From Candidatus Saccharimonadota bacterium (lineage in GTDB: Bacteria > Patescibacteriota > Saccharimonadia > Saccharimonadales > Saccharimonadaceae), in the NCBI GenBank assembly GCA_017431105.1, contig JAFRLS010000034.1, forward strand, positions 124,001-188,000: a DNA stretch of 64,000 bases. The letters are read 5' to 3'. The notes under the pieces are model-generated. The model was not told where the DNA came from. It saw nothing but the letters and a program-made list of their open reading frames with translations, and did no database searches. The position numbers and the translations under genes are program-made. Below, piece by piece: positions 43,581 to 52,622 of this stretch (position 1 is its first letter; every line of letters starts with the position of its first letter).

Positions 43581-46500
43581 GAAAATATTATTTGCATTAG
43601 TGTTGCTGTTTATTAGTATTACATCTGGATTACTCTACTCTAGTGGGGCGTCAGCGCTAGAGCTTAATAGCGACTCTGAAATATATAAGAAGATAATTCG
43701 ACAAAGCATTAAGGCTTGTTATAGAGAGGAACCACTATCTAGCAAGGTCTTTGTAGAAGAATGGCCAAATAATGAGTTTTATGGGTTGTTTGGCGATGCT
43801 TTATGGGTGAGTATGCCGACGGGTTATACACTATTAGAAGATAATTTTGTTACATGCAAAGGGTTAATTTATGGTGACAAAATAGGTAGTGGGGCTAAAG
43901 GTGAATACGCCGGGATTTTGGATCTTTATGGGAAAGATATTTCTGATAAAACAGGTTTAGAAAAAAAGAAAGAATTAGCTGTTGGGTTAGGATATGAAGA
44001 AGCTCCAGAAGTGCCATATAATAAAAATGCTCCTTTATATTATGCTTTAAAATATACATATATGAGTTATCATAAGACAACTACTTTCGTATTTTTGAAG
44101 GATGAGTCAACCGGAGGGCCGTATGATGCTGCCACTTATGTGACTGGCACAAAAGTCAATGAGGATGGGACGGTGGCAGGCAGCTTGGAAATTTTTGCAT
44201 CTGGTAATGGAGCTACTATTGAAGATGCTGGAATTATTTTTAAGGAAAATACTGATAAAACCGGGGGGACACTCTCTATTGCATGTACAGATTTTGTGAA
44301 AAAATGGAAAGAAGGTCTTCTTAATGATATTTTGCTTGGTATGGCCACTACCGCTACTTATACAGATTTTGATTGTGTGGATGGTGATTTGCCTATATCT
44401 TATAATCAAACGATATGGAATGATGGTGATATCGATAATGGCGCCAATGCATCAGGAAACTCAATAATAGGATTTTTAAATAAACATTTGCCATTAGATT
44501 TTTCTACACATATGTCACAATGTAGAGGGGGAAATATGTGCCCTGTAGTTTATGAAGAGACAAACGTTTTTACTGCCGCAGGGACTATTTCTAATGATCC
44601 ATATTACGTAGATAAACCTACTAATATTGCCTTGCCTGGCGAGTATAGAAAAATAGGGAGTTGGGACGATCGAGCCGTAAAGGGCATGGAATATTTTACG
44701 GGTGGTACTAATAGAATTTTTACCGATGCTGAAATATATATATTATATGCTGGATATTTGACGGATTATTATAAAGCGGATTTCCAATGTGGGGCTGATA
44801 AAGCAGAGTATTATGCTGGTAGAGAGGGATATATTAGAGCAAGTAATCTATTGTATGATGGCGAAATGCGGGATGAATGCTATGTTAAAGCGGTTGAAAA
44901 TGCAGACAAAAAAGTTAATGGCGTTAGTTTTTATAGCTTTAATGGGGCCGACCGTGGTGGGGGGATGGTTTTTTATGGGCAAAAGACTTTTGAGGAACTA
45001 TTAGATCAGGTAGCCGATTTAAATGTTGACCCTGAATCTATAGCAGAAGCAAATATTGCTGCTACTAAAACCGATGATGCTCAGTCTGAGCCAGATTTGT
45101 GTTATGGTAATTCTGGGTCTTTAGGGTGGATAGTGTGTCCAGTAATTATACGGTTAAGCGATACGCTGAACACGGTGTATAAAGATATGGTGGAGCCATT
45201 TCTAGTGATTGACGCCGATTTGTTGAAGGAGAATGTTTCCTATGGCGAAAGCGCAACGCATAGGGTGTGGGAAGTCTTTCGTAATATATCTAATATTATC
45301 TTTGTAATTCTGTTTATGATTGTGGTGTTTTCGCAACTTACTGGGGTAGGGATTGACAACTATGGTGTTAAAAAAATCTTACCGAAATTGATTGTGGCTG
45401 CCATTTTAATCAATTTATCTTATTATATTTGTCAGATAGCGGTAGATGTTTCAAATATTCTAGGTAAGGGGTTAAATGATGTATTTACTGAGATAGCAAA
45501 AGGAATCCCGTCTAGCTTTAGTGGAGATTTTAACTCTGGAAACTGGTTTGCAGGAGTATTGAATGGTGCATTGGCAGTGTTAGGCATAGGGACTACCGTG
45601 GGGCTGGTGGCAACGGTGATGGATGGAGGCATATCGGCTATCATCTTGCCTTTATTAATGGGATTAATAACAGCATTTGTTGCAGTGATATTCTTCTTTA
45701 TCTTGTTAGGTATGAGAAAAGCAGGCGTAATAATATTTGTTGCATTATCTCCTCTGGCGTTTGCTTGTTATATGTTGCCAAATACTAAGAAATTGTTCGA
45801 TAAGTGGCTAAAAGGATTTGAGGGACTATTGTTGGTATATCCAATTTCTGGGGCATTAATCGGTGGTAGCGTCTTGGTATCTAGGGTCTTAATACAGACA
45901 GACGACTTTCTCGTTTATTTGATAGGCCTATTATTATTGGTAGTACCATTCTTCTTTGTACCAGTATTACTCAAGGGTTCATTTGCGGCAATGGGGAATA
46001 TTGGGGCAAAGATTTCTGGATTTGGGAAGTTGTTAGGTTCCAGAAGTGGTGGTAGGTTAAACAGATTGATTAGAAATAGTGAAAGATTTAAGAACCATCA
46101 GGCGGAGATTGCAAGGCGCAACCAAGAGAGGAACGCGAATAGCACGATTCGTAGGTTAAATAGTAAGATGGGCCGACGGGGCGGTAGATTGAATGAAAGA
46201 GATACGCGTAGATTAGCTCGGAGCCAGGAGTCATTAGATAGATTACAAAGGGAGGATAAAGCGGCGCGTACCATATTGTCTGAAAGGGAGTTTAGAGATA
46301 GTACTATGCCCGAGTTAGAAGAGGCCTGGAATGATGCATTCGATAATGGTGATTCTGAAAGACTAGACGCACTTACTAACGTGTTAAATACAAAATATGG
46401 TTCAGCTGGGGCAAAGTTTATTGGTGATGCCTTAGCTGGTAAGACGATAGTGGATAAGAATGGGCAAGTAAATCAAAATGCGGTAGCCTCTTTGAGGATG

Positions 46501-47049
46501 TTACAAGACAACATGAACCATAATTCTAGTTTTGCTACTAGTATGAGAAGTAAAGCTTCTGATGCTTATGGTATGATTTCAAATGCCGGCATGTATCATA
46601 ATAGTGCTACTGGAAAAAATGAATATAAGAACTTGAGCCATTTTTCAGCTAATAATAATATTTCTACTGATCTCAAGGATTGGTCTACACAGTCCGCATC
46701 TACTTTGCAACGTGCTGTTAATAGTGGTGCGTTGGATGATGATATGGTCGAAAAACTGCTCACGAGTACTGATCCCGCCATTCAGTCTGGTATACAGAGC
46801 GATACAAAAAAGATGGATGTATTACGAATGGCAAAAAGGCAAGCAGAGGCAAAGCAAGCTGCTGAATCAGCGAGACAACAAGAATCCTTGCGAGTTCAAA
46901 CAGATATATCAAAGAGCTTGCAAAATATAGATGGTACACTAAATAGTCGTGGCGGAAATAGTTTCACTGGTGCTAATGATGAAATTTCAATTCCACATAT
47001 TGACCAAAACATAGGTGGTCCGGACGGCGCGGATGATGTTCCAGAGTAG
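43573..47049 (+). CDS. VirB6/TrbL-like T4SS membrane protein with large ectodomain
   Basis: The 1158-aa protein has a signal peptide (about 1-29, ending ASA-LELN). A Cys-containing extracellular region of roughly 500 residues follows, then a cluster of transmembrane helices (about 565-800). The helices start WEVFRNISNIIFVILFMIVVF and SQLTGVGIDNYGVKKILPK, closely matching the protein at 56258. A basic, helical cytoplasmic tail (about 810-1158) is rich in R, N, Q and S. The membrane core suggests the VirB6 channel component. Compared with its paralogue it has a much larger ectodomain and stands apart from the virB4 locus, next to uvrA. The specific role is unknown. Confidence 0.85.
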   Translation: MLKKILFALVLLFISITSGLLYSSGASALELNSDSEIYKKIIRQSIKACYREEPLSSKVFVEEWPNNEFYGLFGDALWVSMPTGYTLLEDNFVTCKGLIYGDKIGSGAKGEYAGILDLYGKDISDKTGLEKKKELAVGLGYEEAPEVPYNKNAPLYYALKYTYMSYHKTTTFVFLKDESTGGPYDAATYVTGTKVNEDGTVAGSLEIFASGNGATIEDAGIIFKENTDKTGGTLSIACTDFVKKWKEGLLNDILLGMATTATYTDFDCVDGDLPISYNQTIWNDGDIDNGANASGNSIIGFLNKHLPLDFSTHMSQCRGGNMCPVVYEETNVFTAAGTISNDPYYVDKPTNIALPGEYRKIGSWDDRAVKGMEYFTGGTNRIFTDAEIYILYAGYLTDYYKADFQCGADKAEYYAGREGYIRASNLLYDGEMRDECYVKAVENADKKVNGVSFYSFNGADRGGGMVFYGQKTFEELLDQVADLNVDPESIAEANIAATKTDDAQSEPDLCYGNSGSLGWIVCPVIIRLSDTLNTVYKDMVEPFLVIDADLLKENVSYGESATHRVWEVFRNISNIIFVILFMIVVFSQLTGVGIDNYGVKKILPKLIVAAILINLSYYICQIAVDVSNILGKGLNDVFTEIAKGIPSSFSGDFNSGNWFAGVLNGALAVLGIGTTVGLVATVMDGGISAIILPLLMGLITAFVAVIFFFILLGMRKAGVIIFVALSPLAFACYMLPNTKKLFDKWLKGFEGLLLVYPISGALIGGSVLVSRVLIQTDDFLVYLIGLLLLVVPFFFVPVLLKGSFAAMGNIGAKISGFGKLLGSRSGGRLNRLIRNSERFKNHQAEIARRNQERNANSTIRRLNSKMGRRGGRLNERDTRRLARSQESLDRLQREDKAARTILSEREFRDSTMPELEEAWNDAFDNGDSERLDALTNVLNTKYGSAGAKFIGDALAGKTIVDKNGQVNQNAVASLRMLQDNMNHNSSFATSMRSKASDAYGMISNAGMYHNSATGKNEYKNLSHFSANNNISTDLKDWSTQSASTLQRAVNSGALDDDMVEKLLTSTDPAIQSGIQSDTKKMDVLRMAKRQAEAKQAAESARQQESLRVQTDISKSLQNIDGTLNSRGGNSFTGANDEISIPHIDQNIGGPDGADDVPE

Positions 47050-47076
47050 ACTCTTTAGATTTTTCGAAAATTAAGG

Positions 47077-47094
47077 TATAATTGAGAAAAGGAG
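47077..47094 (+). promoter_or_regulatory. -10 box and Shine-Dalgarno of ackA
   Basis: TATAAT at 47077-47082 is followed by AAAAGGAG ending at 47094, 4 nt before the ATG at 47099. This is a conventional led transcript, unlike many neighbours. Confidence 0.55.
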
Positions 47095-47098
47095 TTTT

Positions 47099-48298
47099 AT
47101 GCAAAATATTACAAAAATTTTTTTGGTTCTGAACTCGGGGTCGTCTTCCGAAAAGTTTTCACTTTATGAAGGTGAGGACGAAGTCTGTTCGTTATACTTT
47201 GAAGGTATTGAAGAGAACGGAAAGAAGCAGTTTATTTGTACGATTACGCGAGCAGATGGTTCAGAAGAGGTAATAGATAAGAAATGGAATTCGCTTGATG
47301 CGGCATTCAAAGAAGCTAAGGCAATTTTTGAAAAAGAAGGATTCATTAACGAGGCGCATCCGCTAGATGGTATTTTGGTACGTGTGGTGGCGGCGGGGAA
47401 ATATTTCTCGCAAAATCATATTGTAGACGATGAGACGATGCGCGAACTTGAAAAAGTACGTGTGACGAATCCTCTACATGTGCCGGGTACGGAGCGTGGA
47501 ATTAAGAATGCGCGCGAGACGTTTAAAGGTGTACCAGTATTAATTATGTCTGACTCGGAAGCTTTGACGCGTGATTCACGCAGAGACACAGAGTATGCTT
47601 TGCCAAAAGAGATTATTGACGAATTTGATTTAGGGCGTTGGGGTGCACATGGTGCATCGTATGGCTATATGATGAACAGAATTCCGGAACTTGATTTACT
47701 TGAAAAAAAGATGGTGGTATGTCACTTAGGATCGGGCTGTTCGGTGACGGCCTTAGTAGATGGTAAACCAGCTTATACTTCAATGGGTGAAACGCCACTC
47801 GAAGGTTTAATGTCTTCGACACGCACTGGTTCGATCGATCCAACGATTGGTGCATTACTCGGCGAGAAACTGGGTGCGGCTGAAGCTATTAAGCTAATGA
47901 ATAAACAATCTGGTCTACTTGCGATGGCTGGTTCAAATGATATGCGCGAGATTATTGCGGGTGCTGAAGAAGGTAACCAAGATGCGGCTGCTGCATATAA
48001 CCTATTTGTAGATGGCGTAGTTGGTAAGATTGGTGAATTTGCAGCAAAGATGGGTGGCATTGATGCGATTGTATTTACGGCAACGATTGGTGAACGTTCG
48101 ATCCCGATTCGTAGTTCAATTATTTCAAAGTTGGAGTTTATGGGCTTTAAAATTAAGAATGATGTGAAACTGGATAAATCGAAAGGTTATGCGAATGCGG
48201 CTGAAGAAGATTCAAAGCCAATTTATATTATTCCAACCAATGAAGCGGCTTATATGATTAAGAAAGCGTCTGAGCTCATAGATGGTCTGGAAAAATGA
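47099..48298 (+). CDS. ackA: Acetate kinase
   Basis: Acetate kinase interconverts acetyl phosphate plus ADP and acetate plus ATP, giving substrate-level ATP in fermentative cells. The 399-aa length is standard. The phosphate-binding start LNSGSSSEKFSLY, NPLHVP (usual NPLHNP), RWGAHGASYGYM (usual HGTSH), GSGCSVTAL and SSTRTGSIDP are recognisable. So is the C-terminal IIPTNEAAYMI with the catalytic-site Glu. The usual FDTAFH around the catalytic Asp reads MSDSEA, so the protein is divergent there while keeping an Asp. Phosphotransacetylase is not in the window. The 3' end overlaps the next gene by 17 bp. Confidence 0.93.
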   Translation: MQNITKIFLVLNSGSSSEKFSLYEGEDEVCSLYFEGIEENGKKQFICTITRADGSEEVIDKKWNSLDAAFKEAKAIFEKEGFINEAHPLDGILVRVVAAGKYFSQNHIVDDETMRELEKVRVTNPLHVPGTERGIKNARETFKGVPVLIMSDSEALTRDSRRDTEYALPKEIIDEFDLGRWGAHGASYGYMMNRIPELDLLEKKMVVCHLGSGCSVTALVDGKPAYTSMGETPLEGLMSSTRTGSIDPTIGALLGEKLGAAEAIKLMNKQSGLLAMAGSNDMREIIAGAEEGNQDAAAAYNLFVDGVVGKIGEFAAKMGGIDAIVFTATIGERSIPIRSSIISKLEFMGFKIKNDVKLDKSKGYANAAEEDSKPIYIIPTNEAAYMIKKASELIDGLEK

Positions 48299-48857
48299 TC
48301 AGGTTTCTGAATTAGAAACGAAAAAGATAATTGAGGTTGCAAAAGGGCAATTAAATGCCCATGGTGATTTTGTGGAGTTGGGGTGCTATAAGGGCGACAC
48401 GTCTTTATTGCTGGCGGAAATTTTGAGAGATTCTAATAAAAAACTTTGGATTTATGATTCTTTCGAAGGCCTGCCGAAAAAGAGCATGGAAGATGCGTCG
48501 GTAATGGGAGAAAATTTTAGGGGCGGAGAATTGTTCGCGACAAAAAGGGAAGTTAAAGAAAGATTTTTGCGAGCAGGTTTGCCGGTACCAGTTATAAAAA
48601 AGGCTTGGTTTAGTGAATTAAAAGATGAAGATTTGCCAGAGAAAATAGCTTTCGCATTTTTGGACGGAGATTTTTATGATTCGATTAGAGTTTCACTAAG
48701 GTTGGTAGAAAATAAGATGTGTAGTGGCGGGAAAATTATTATTCATGATTATGATAATGAGGCGTTGCCCGGTGTTAAAAAAGCTGTCGATGAATGGTTG
48801 TTAGAGAAGAGCATAAAAAAGGAAGTTTATCAAAGCATGCTGGTTACTGCACTATAA
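48282..48857 (+). CDS. TylF/macrocin-type SAM-dependent methyltransferase
   Basis: The 191-aa protein has the SAM-binding motif DFVELGCYKGDTSLLLAEIL (near 32-50). The TylF-family WIYDSFEGLP follows near 65, and a metal-site AFLDGDFYDSIRVSL near 126, then GGKIIIHDYDNEALPGVKKAV. These O-methyltransferases methylate sugars or polyketides in known members. Given the glycan-heavy window, a sugar substrate is plausible but inferred. It begins inside ackA (17-bp overlap), so it is co-transcribed. Confidence 0.88.
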   Translation: MVWKNDQVSELETKKIIEVAKGQLNAHGDFVELGCYKGDTSLLLAEILRDSNKKLWIYDSFEGLPKKSMEDASVMGENFRGGELFATKREVKERFLRAGLPVPVIKKAWFSELKDEDLPEKIAFAFLDGDFYDSIRVSLRLVENKMCSGGKIIIHDYDNEALPGVKKAVDEWLLEKSIKKEVYQSMLVTAL

Positions 48858-48866
48858 TATATTATT

Positions 48867-49433
48867 ATGAAGAGTGGAATAACTGAAAAAAGGCTGAAAG
48901 ACAAACGTTTCAAAAAAACCGAAGAGGCAATTCTTCGAGTCTTTTTTGAAACAAAAGAATGTATTAGCGTTAAAAGTTTGGCCATAAAAATTGGCGTGGC
49001 AAGATCTACGATATATTGTCATCATAAATCGATACGGGAGATTTTGCCGGATTATGAAAAGTATATTTTAAAAAAATATTCAAAAATGGTACGACAATTG
49101 GCACATAAAAAGGAGAAAAAGTCTAGAGTGTTATACATTAATATATTGTTGTTTGTTTTACGTAATAAAAGAATATTTGAAATTTTATTAAAGCATAGAA
49201 ATAAAATTGTGTTTGAGGAGATGATTTTAAGGATAAAACCAATGATTGAAGGGGAGATGGGGTTGCCGGAAAATTCAGAGAAACTTTATAAGGTTTTTGC
49301 GAGCGAGATAGCGGCGCTAATAGAGGGGTGGGGCGAGGAAGATTTTGCCGAGAAAAATATGAGCATGGTGTTATCGGATATAGTGTTTTTGACCAAGACG
49401 GCAAGGACGAGATTGGTGGAGCTACTAGATTAA
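48867..49433 (+). CDS. TetR-like transcriptional regulator
   Basis: The 188-aa protein has a basic N-terminus and a helix-turn-helix at about 20-55 (RFKKTEEAILRVFF, SVKSLAIKIGVARSTIYCHHKSI), the TetR_N pattern of T-I-Y-C/Y-H. A helical C-terminal domain probably binds ligand and mediates dimerisation. TATAAT at 48853-48858, inside the end of the methyltransferase gene, is 8 nt before the ATG. Its stop codon is next to the CIRCE element of groES, but TetR proteins do not bind CIRCE, so the link is positional. Confidence 0.85.
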   Translation: MKSGITEKRLKDKRFKKTEEAILRVFFETKECISVKSLAIKIGVARSTIYCHHKSIREILPDYEKYILKKYSKMVRQLAHKKEKKSRVLYINILLFVLRNKRIFEILLKHRNKIVFEEMILRIKPMIEGEMGLPENSEKLYKVFASEIAALIEGWGEEDFAEKNMSMVLSDIVFLTKTARTRLVELLD

Positions 49434-49460
49434 TTGGCACTCGAATGTTTACAGTGCTAA
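49434..49460 (+). promoter_or_regulatory. CIRCE operator (HrcA-binding site) of groESL
   Basis: TTGGCACTC (49434-49442), a 9-nt spacer and CAGTGCTAA (49452-49460) match the consensus TTAGCACTC-N9-GAGTGCTAA with one mismatch per arm. HrcA represses chaperone operons through this element. It overlaps the predicted -35 (TTTACA 49448-49453) and begins right after the upstream stop codon. hrcA is not in the window. Confidence 0.9.
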
Positions 49461-49475
49461 TTTTTGTGCTATAAT
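49448..49475 (+). promoter_or_regulatory. Promoter of groES-groEL
   Basis: TTTACA at 49448-49453 and TATAAT at 49470-49475 have 16-bp spacing. Transcription should start near 49482. The CIRCE right arm covers the end of the -35, so HrcA binding would block polymerase. Confidence 0.75.
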
Positions 49476-49497
49476 GAAGGTAGAAAAGGAGATATTT

Positions 49498-49752
49498 ATG
49501 GCACTTAAACCTTTAAAAGATAGGGTCGTGGCGATAGTAGAGAAGCCACTTGAGAAGACTAAATCTGGAATTTTGTTAGGGGAGGCTAAAGAAAAACCAG
49601 CTTATGCTGTAGTGGAGTCGGTTGGGCCAGAGGTAAAAAGCGTAAAAAGGGGCGATAAAATTGTCTACAAGGAGTATTCTACCACCGATATAAAATTAGA
49701 TGATAAAGATTATATAATCGTTAAAGAAGAAGACGTATTGGCTACTTTATAG
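49498..49752 (+). CDS. groES: Co-chaperonin GroES
   Basis: GroES is the lid of the GroEL folding chamber. The 84-aa protein begins MALKPLKDRVVAIVEKPLEKTKSG; the mobile loop with KTKSGILLGEAKEKP is at 19-34, and GPEVKSVKRGDKIVYKEY follows. It is slightly shorter than the usual 94-97 aa. The start at 49498 follows AAAAGGAG; an in-frame ATG at 49474 lies within the -10 box and cannot be in the mRNA, so it is rejected. groEL follows after 17 bp. Confidence 0.96.
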   Translation: MALKPLKDRVVAIVEKPLEKTKSGILLGEAKEKPAYAVVESVGPEVKSVKRGDKIVYKEYSTTDIKLDDKDYIIVKEEDVLATL

Positions 49753-49769
49753 GTTAAAAAGGAGAAAAA

Positions 49770-51383
49770 ATGGCAAAAAAAATTTATTATGAAGAAGAAG
49801 CACGCGAGAAGGTGTTGTCTGGCGCAAAACAATTGTATGATGCAGTAAGGGTAACTTTTGGGCCAAAGGGAAAGAATGTAATTATTGAGAAAGAGTATGG
49901 CGCACCAGTAATTACACATGATGGCGTGACAGTGGCGGAAGCAGTAGAACTTGATAACAAAGATGATAAGTTAGGTGAAGCAGTGGGCGCAAAATTGATC
50001 AAGACCGCTGCGCAAAAATTAAATAAGGTAGCTGGTGATGGTACTACTACTGTAACTGTGCTTACATATAATATATTAAACGAGGCAAATAAATTAATTG
50101 CGGCTGGGATAAACCCGATGGAGCTTAGGCGGGGAATAGAAAAAGCTGGTGCGGAAATTGTGGCAGAAATTGATAAAGTTTCTGAAAAGATTGCCGGCGA
50201 TGATAAAAAAGTTGCTGAGGTGGCGACAATTTCGGCTGGTGATGAAAAAATTGGTGAGCTGATTGCGGAAGTGATTTCGAAGATTGGTAAAGATGGCGTA
50301 GTGACTGTGGAGGCAGGACAGGGCCTAGAAATGGAACAAGAAATTGTTGAAGGTTTTAGTTATGATAAAGGTTTTGCTTCGGCGTTCTTTGTGACGGACG
50401 TGAATCGTCAGGAAGCGGTGTTTGATAAACCAGTAGTATTGGTAACGGATCGTAAAATTTCGGCAGCAAGTGATATTTTGCCACTTCTCGAAAAATGCGC
50501 ACAGGCTGGTAAGAAAGATTTGGTGATTATTGCAGAAGATGTAGAAGGTGAGGCGTTATCGCTTCTAGTATTGAATAAGCTGAAAGGCGTGTTTAATTCA
50601 TTAGTGCTAAAAGCGCCGTCGTTTGGTGATCGCCGTAAAGAGATTATGGAAGATATAGCCATTTTGACCGACGCAACGGTAGTCTCGAATGATAAAGGTT
50701 TGAAATTAGAGGAAATTGGGCTTGAAGTGCTTGGCTCGGCTGCGAAAGTGATTGCGACTAAAGATGAAACTACAATTATCAAAGGTGCCGGTAGCGCGAA
50801 GGCAGTAGCGGCGAGAATTGAGCTGATTCACGCGCAGGCAGAATTAGCAAAAACTGATTATGAGCGTGAAGAGTTTGAAAAGCGTGCAGCGGCACTTTCT
50901 GGCAAGGTGGCAGTCATAAAAGTCGGTGGCGCTACAGAAACCGAGATTGACGAGAAGAAATTCCGTGTGGACGATGCAGTAGCAGCAACGAAAGCAGCTT
51001 TGGCGGAGGGAATTGTAGCCGGCGGTGGCGTAACCCTTGTAAATTTGGCTGGTAAACTAAAGAATGAAGACGATGGTGCTAGAATTGTGAAAAATGCTTT
51101 GAAAACGCCATTTGTGCATATTGTTGAGAACGCTGGGCTTAATGCACAGGCACTTCTATCTGAAGTTGAGAAAGCTAAAGATGGTTTTGGCGTGAATGTG
51201 ATGGCGCCAGAAAAGGGATTAGTAGATTTGAAGAAGGCTGGCGTGATTGACCCGGCTAAAGTAACGAAGGAAGCCGTAAAAAATGCAACTTCAATTGCGG
51301 CAACGGCGATTACGATGGGAGCGTTAATTTGCGAAATCCCAGAAGAGAAACCTGCGACTCCTGATATGAGTGGGATGTATTAG
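49770..51383 (+). CDS. groEL: Chaperonin GroEL
   Basis: This is the 60-kDa chaperonin subunit, 537 aa, close to the family norm. The equatorial ATP site has FGPKGKNVIIEKEYGAP and AGDGTTTVTVL (near 85). The apical domain carries KISAASDILPLLEKC and SFGDRRKEIMEDIAILT. The C-terminal equatorial part has VAGGGVTLVN and ITMGALICEIPEEK. The tail ends DMSGMY rather than the Gly-Gly-Met repeat. A strong Shine-Dalgarno AAAAAGGAG precedes it. A perfect terminator closes the operon. Confidence 0.98.
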   Translation: MAKKIYYEEEAREKVLSGAKQLYDAVRVTFGPKGKNVIIEKEYGAPVITHDGVTVAEAVELDNKDDKLGEAVGAKLIKTAAQKLNKVAGDGTTTVTVLTYNILNEANKLIAAGINPMELRRGIEKAGAEIVAEIDKVSEKIAGDDKKVAEVATISAGDEKIGELIAEVISKIGKDGVVTVEAGQGLEMEQEIVEGFSYDKGFASAFFVTDVNRQEAVFDKPVVLVTDRKISAASDILPLLEKCAQAGKKDLVIIAEDVEGEALSLLVLNKLKGVFNSLVLKAPSFGDRRKEIMEDIAILTDATVVSNDKGLKLEEIGLEVLGSAAKVIATKDETTIIKGAGSAKAVAARIELIHAQAELAKTDYEREEFEKRAAALSGKVAVIKVGGATETEIDEKKFRVDDAVAATKAALAEGIVAGGGVTLVNLAGKLKNEDDGARIVKNALKTPFVHIVENAGLNAQALLSEVEKAKDGFGVNVMAPEKGLVDLKKAGVIDPAKVTKEAVKNATSIAATAITMGALICEIPEEKPATPDMSGMY

Positions 51384-51387
51384 AAAC

Positions 51388-51427
51388 CACAACAAAAAAC
51401 GTGCCCTCCGGCACGTTTTTTGTTGTG
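51388..51427. terminator. Bidirectional rho-independent terminator after groEL
   Basis: A perfect 18-bp stem (51388-51405 with 51410-51427) around a CTCC loop has a G/C core GTGCC/GGCAC flanked by A-runs and T-runs. The symmetry gives a T-run on both strands, serving groEL and the convergent gene ending at 51429. Confidence 0.95.
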
Positions 51428-51428
51428 A

Positions 51429-52046
51429 TTACATCTTATCGATGGACTCTACGAGGTAGAGAAGAGCTTCGGCGCGTTCGCGTTCGTCGGCAATTTCGGC
51501 TGCAGCGTGATAAGCTGGTTCGAGTACGGTGTAATCGCGGAGATTTTCAAACATATCGCGATAAATGTGGAATTTTTGAGATGGAGAAAGATTGACTTTA
51601 TCCATGATTGGAACAAGGTCACGAAGGGCGGCTTCCTTAACTTGATGCATGCCGAGATTGGATTGGGCTGGAGCGGTTTCAATTGCTGGCGCAATGGGTT
51701 CAGGAATAGTCGGTTCTGGTACAACTGGTTCGGGTGCGATTGGTTCGGGGGCAACTATCTCTGGTGATGCGGGGGCAGTATAATAGTCGTAGTTTGGAAT
51801 TTCTGGGGCAGGGGCAACAGGCGCACCTAAGTCTGGAGCACTTTCAAGAGGTGCAGTTGGGGTTGGCACAACTGGCTGTGGTTCTGGGAATGGTCCAACT
51901 GGTTCAGCTAAGGTACCATCATCATCTTCCGGGACAGAAGACGGGGCAGCAACTGGGTCAGAAAAAACTGGATCTGTGTTAGCGTTGTTGGTAATGTCGT
52001 CTATAGCTTTTTGTAGATCATTATCTACGGTTGAATTTTGATTCAT
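51429..52046 (-). CDS. Pro/Glu-rich hypothetical protein
   Basis: The 205-aa protein has a short acidic start and then a long Pro/Glu/Ala/Val-rich, probably disordered linker (about 25-130) with repeated PEPIAPEPVVPEP-type units. A compact C-terminal helical segment of about 70 residues follows (KEAALRDLVPIMDKVNLSPSQKFHIYRDMFENLRDYTVL...YLVESIDKM). No transmembrane helix or signal peptide is seen. Function is unknown; the layout suggests a tethered helical binding domain. AAGGTGG lies 7 nt before the ATG and TATAAT (52065-52070 on this strand) upstream of it. Confidence 0.85.
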   Translation of the reverse strand: MNQNSTVDNDLQKAIDDITNNANTDPVFSDPVAAPSSVPEDDDGTLAEPVGPFPEPQPVVPTPTAPLESAPDLGAPVAPAPEIPNYDYYTAPASPEIVAPEPIAPEPVVPEPTIPEPIAPAIETAPAQSNLGMHQVKEAALRDLVPIMDKVNLSPSQKFHIYRDMFENLRDYTVLEPAYHAAAEIADERERAEALLYLVESIDKM

Positions 52047-52096
52047 AAAATGCCCACCTTTAATATTATACTTATGTTTATAATAGCACGATAGAA

Positions 52097-52564
52097 CTAA
52101 ATACGCAAGAAGTTTACGATTTTATCTAGGAAGTCCAATTTAACTTCTTCCATTGGCAAGTGGTTGCCGAGTTGGTCAACGATGGCCTCGCCACTACCTT
52201 CAGGGAAATAAATTTTGACTTGCAGGCCGAGGCGTTTCTTAGGGATGAGAACGGCTGAGTAATGAGAGCCTTCCTTTAAAATGCCAAAAGCGCGATACTC
52301 TTCGTATTTATGAAGGTTTTTTTCTTCTTTGAGTCCGGAATTGCTTAATTCATAATGGATTTTGCGGGGTGGGCGGGAAGAATAGACTAAAAGTGTAATG
52401 ACGCTAAGAATGATGAGCGCAAGGAAAGTCCAACCTTGGAATAGTACTGCCAAAGCTGAGAGGCCGGCTGCGACCAGAAATAAGCCAATATACCACCAGA
52501 AATTGTGATCACGAATAATATATTCTTCTGCTTCCCAAGAGACAGGTTTTAAAGTTTTTGCCAT
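52097..52564 (-). CDS. Two-helix membrane protein of unknown function
   Basis: The 155-aa protein begins MAKTLKPVSWEAEEYIIRDHNFWW, followed by two adjacent transmembrane helices (about 25-68). The cytoplasmic region of ~85 residues starts RPPRKIHYELSNSGL and looks PH-like or beta-rich. I do not recognise a named family. The start at 52564 is chosen over a longer frame at 52636, which would run into the tRNA; TATAAT (52571-52576 on this strand) is 6 nt before the chosen ATG, predicting a leaderless mRNA. Confidence 0.82.
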   Translation of the reverse strand: MAKTLKPVSWEAEEYIIRDHNFWWYIGLFLVAAGLSALAVLFQGWTFLALIILSVITLLVYSSRPPRKIHYELSNSGLKEEKNLHKYEEYRAFGILKEGSHYSAVLIPKKRLGLQVKIYFPEGSGEAIVDQLGNHLPMEEVKLDFLDKIVNFLRI

Positions 52565-52622
52565 AAGTTTATTATAGCATAGTTTTACAAAAAAGAGGGA
52601 AATATGGTAGAATGAGATGTAC

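Noticed and set aside
49474-49497. Upstream in-frame ATG for groES at 49474
   Set aside because: It lies within the -10 box and before the likely transcription start; the MALKPLKDRV start with its Shine-Dalgarno fits the family.
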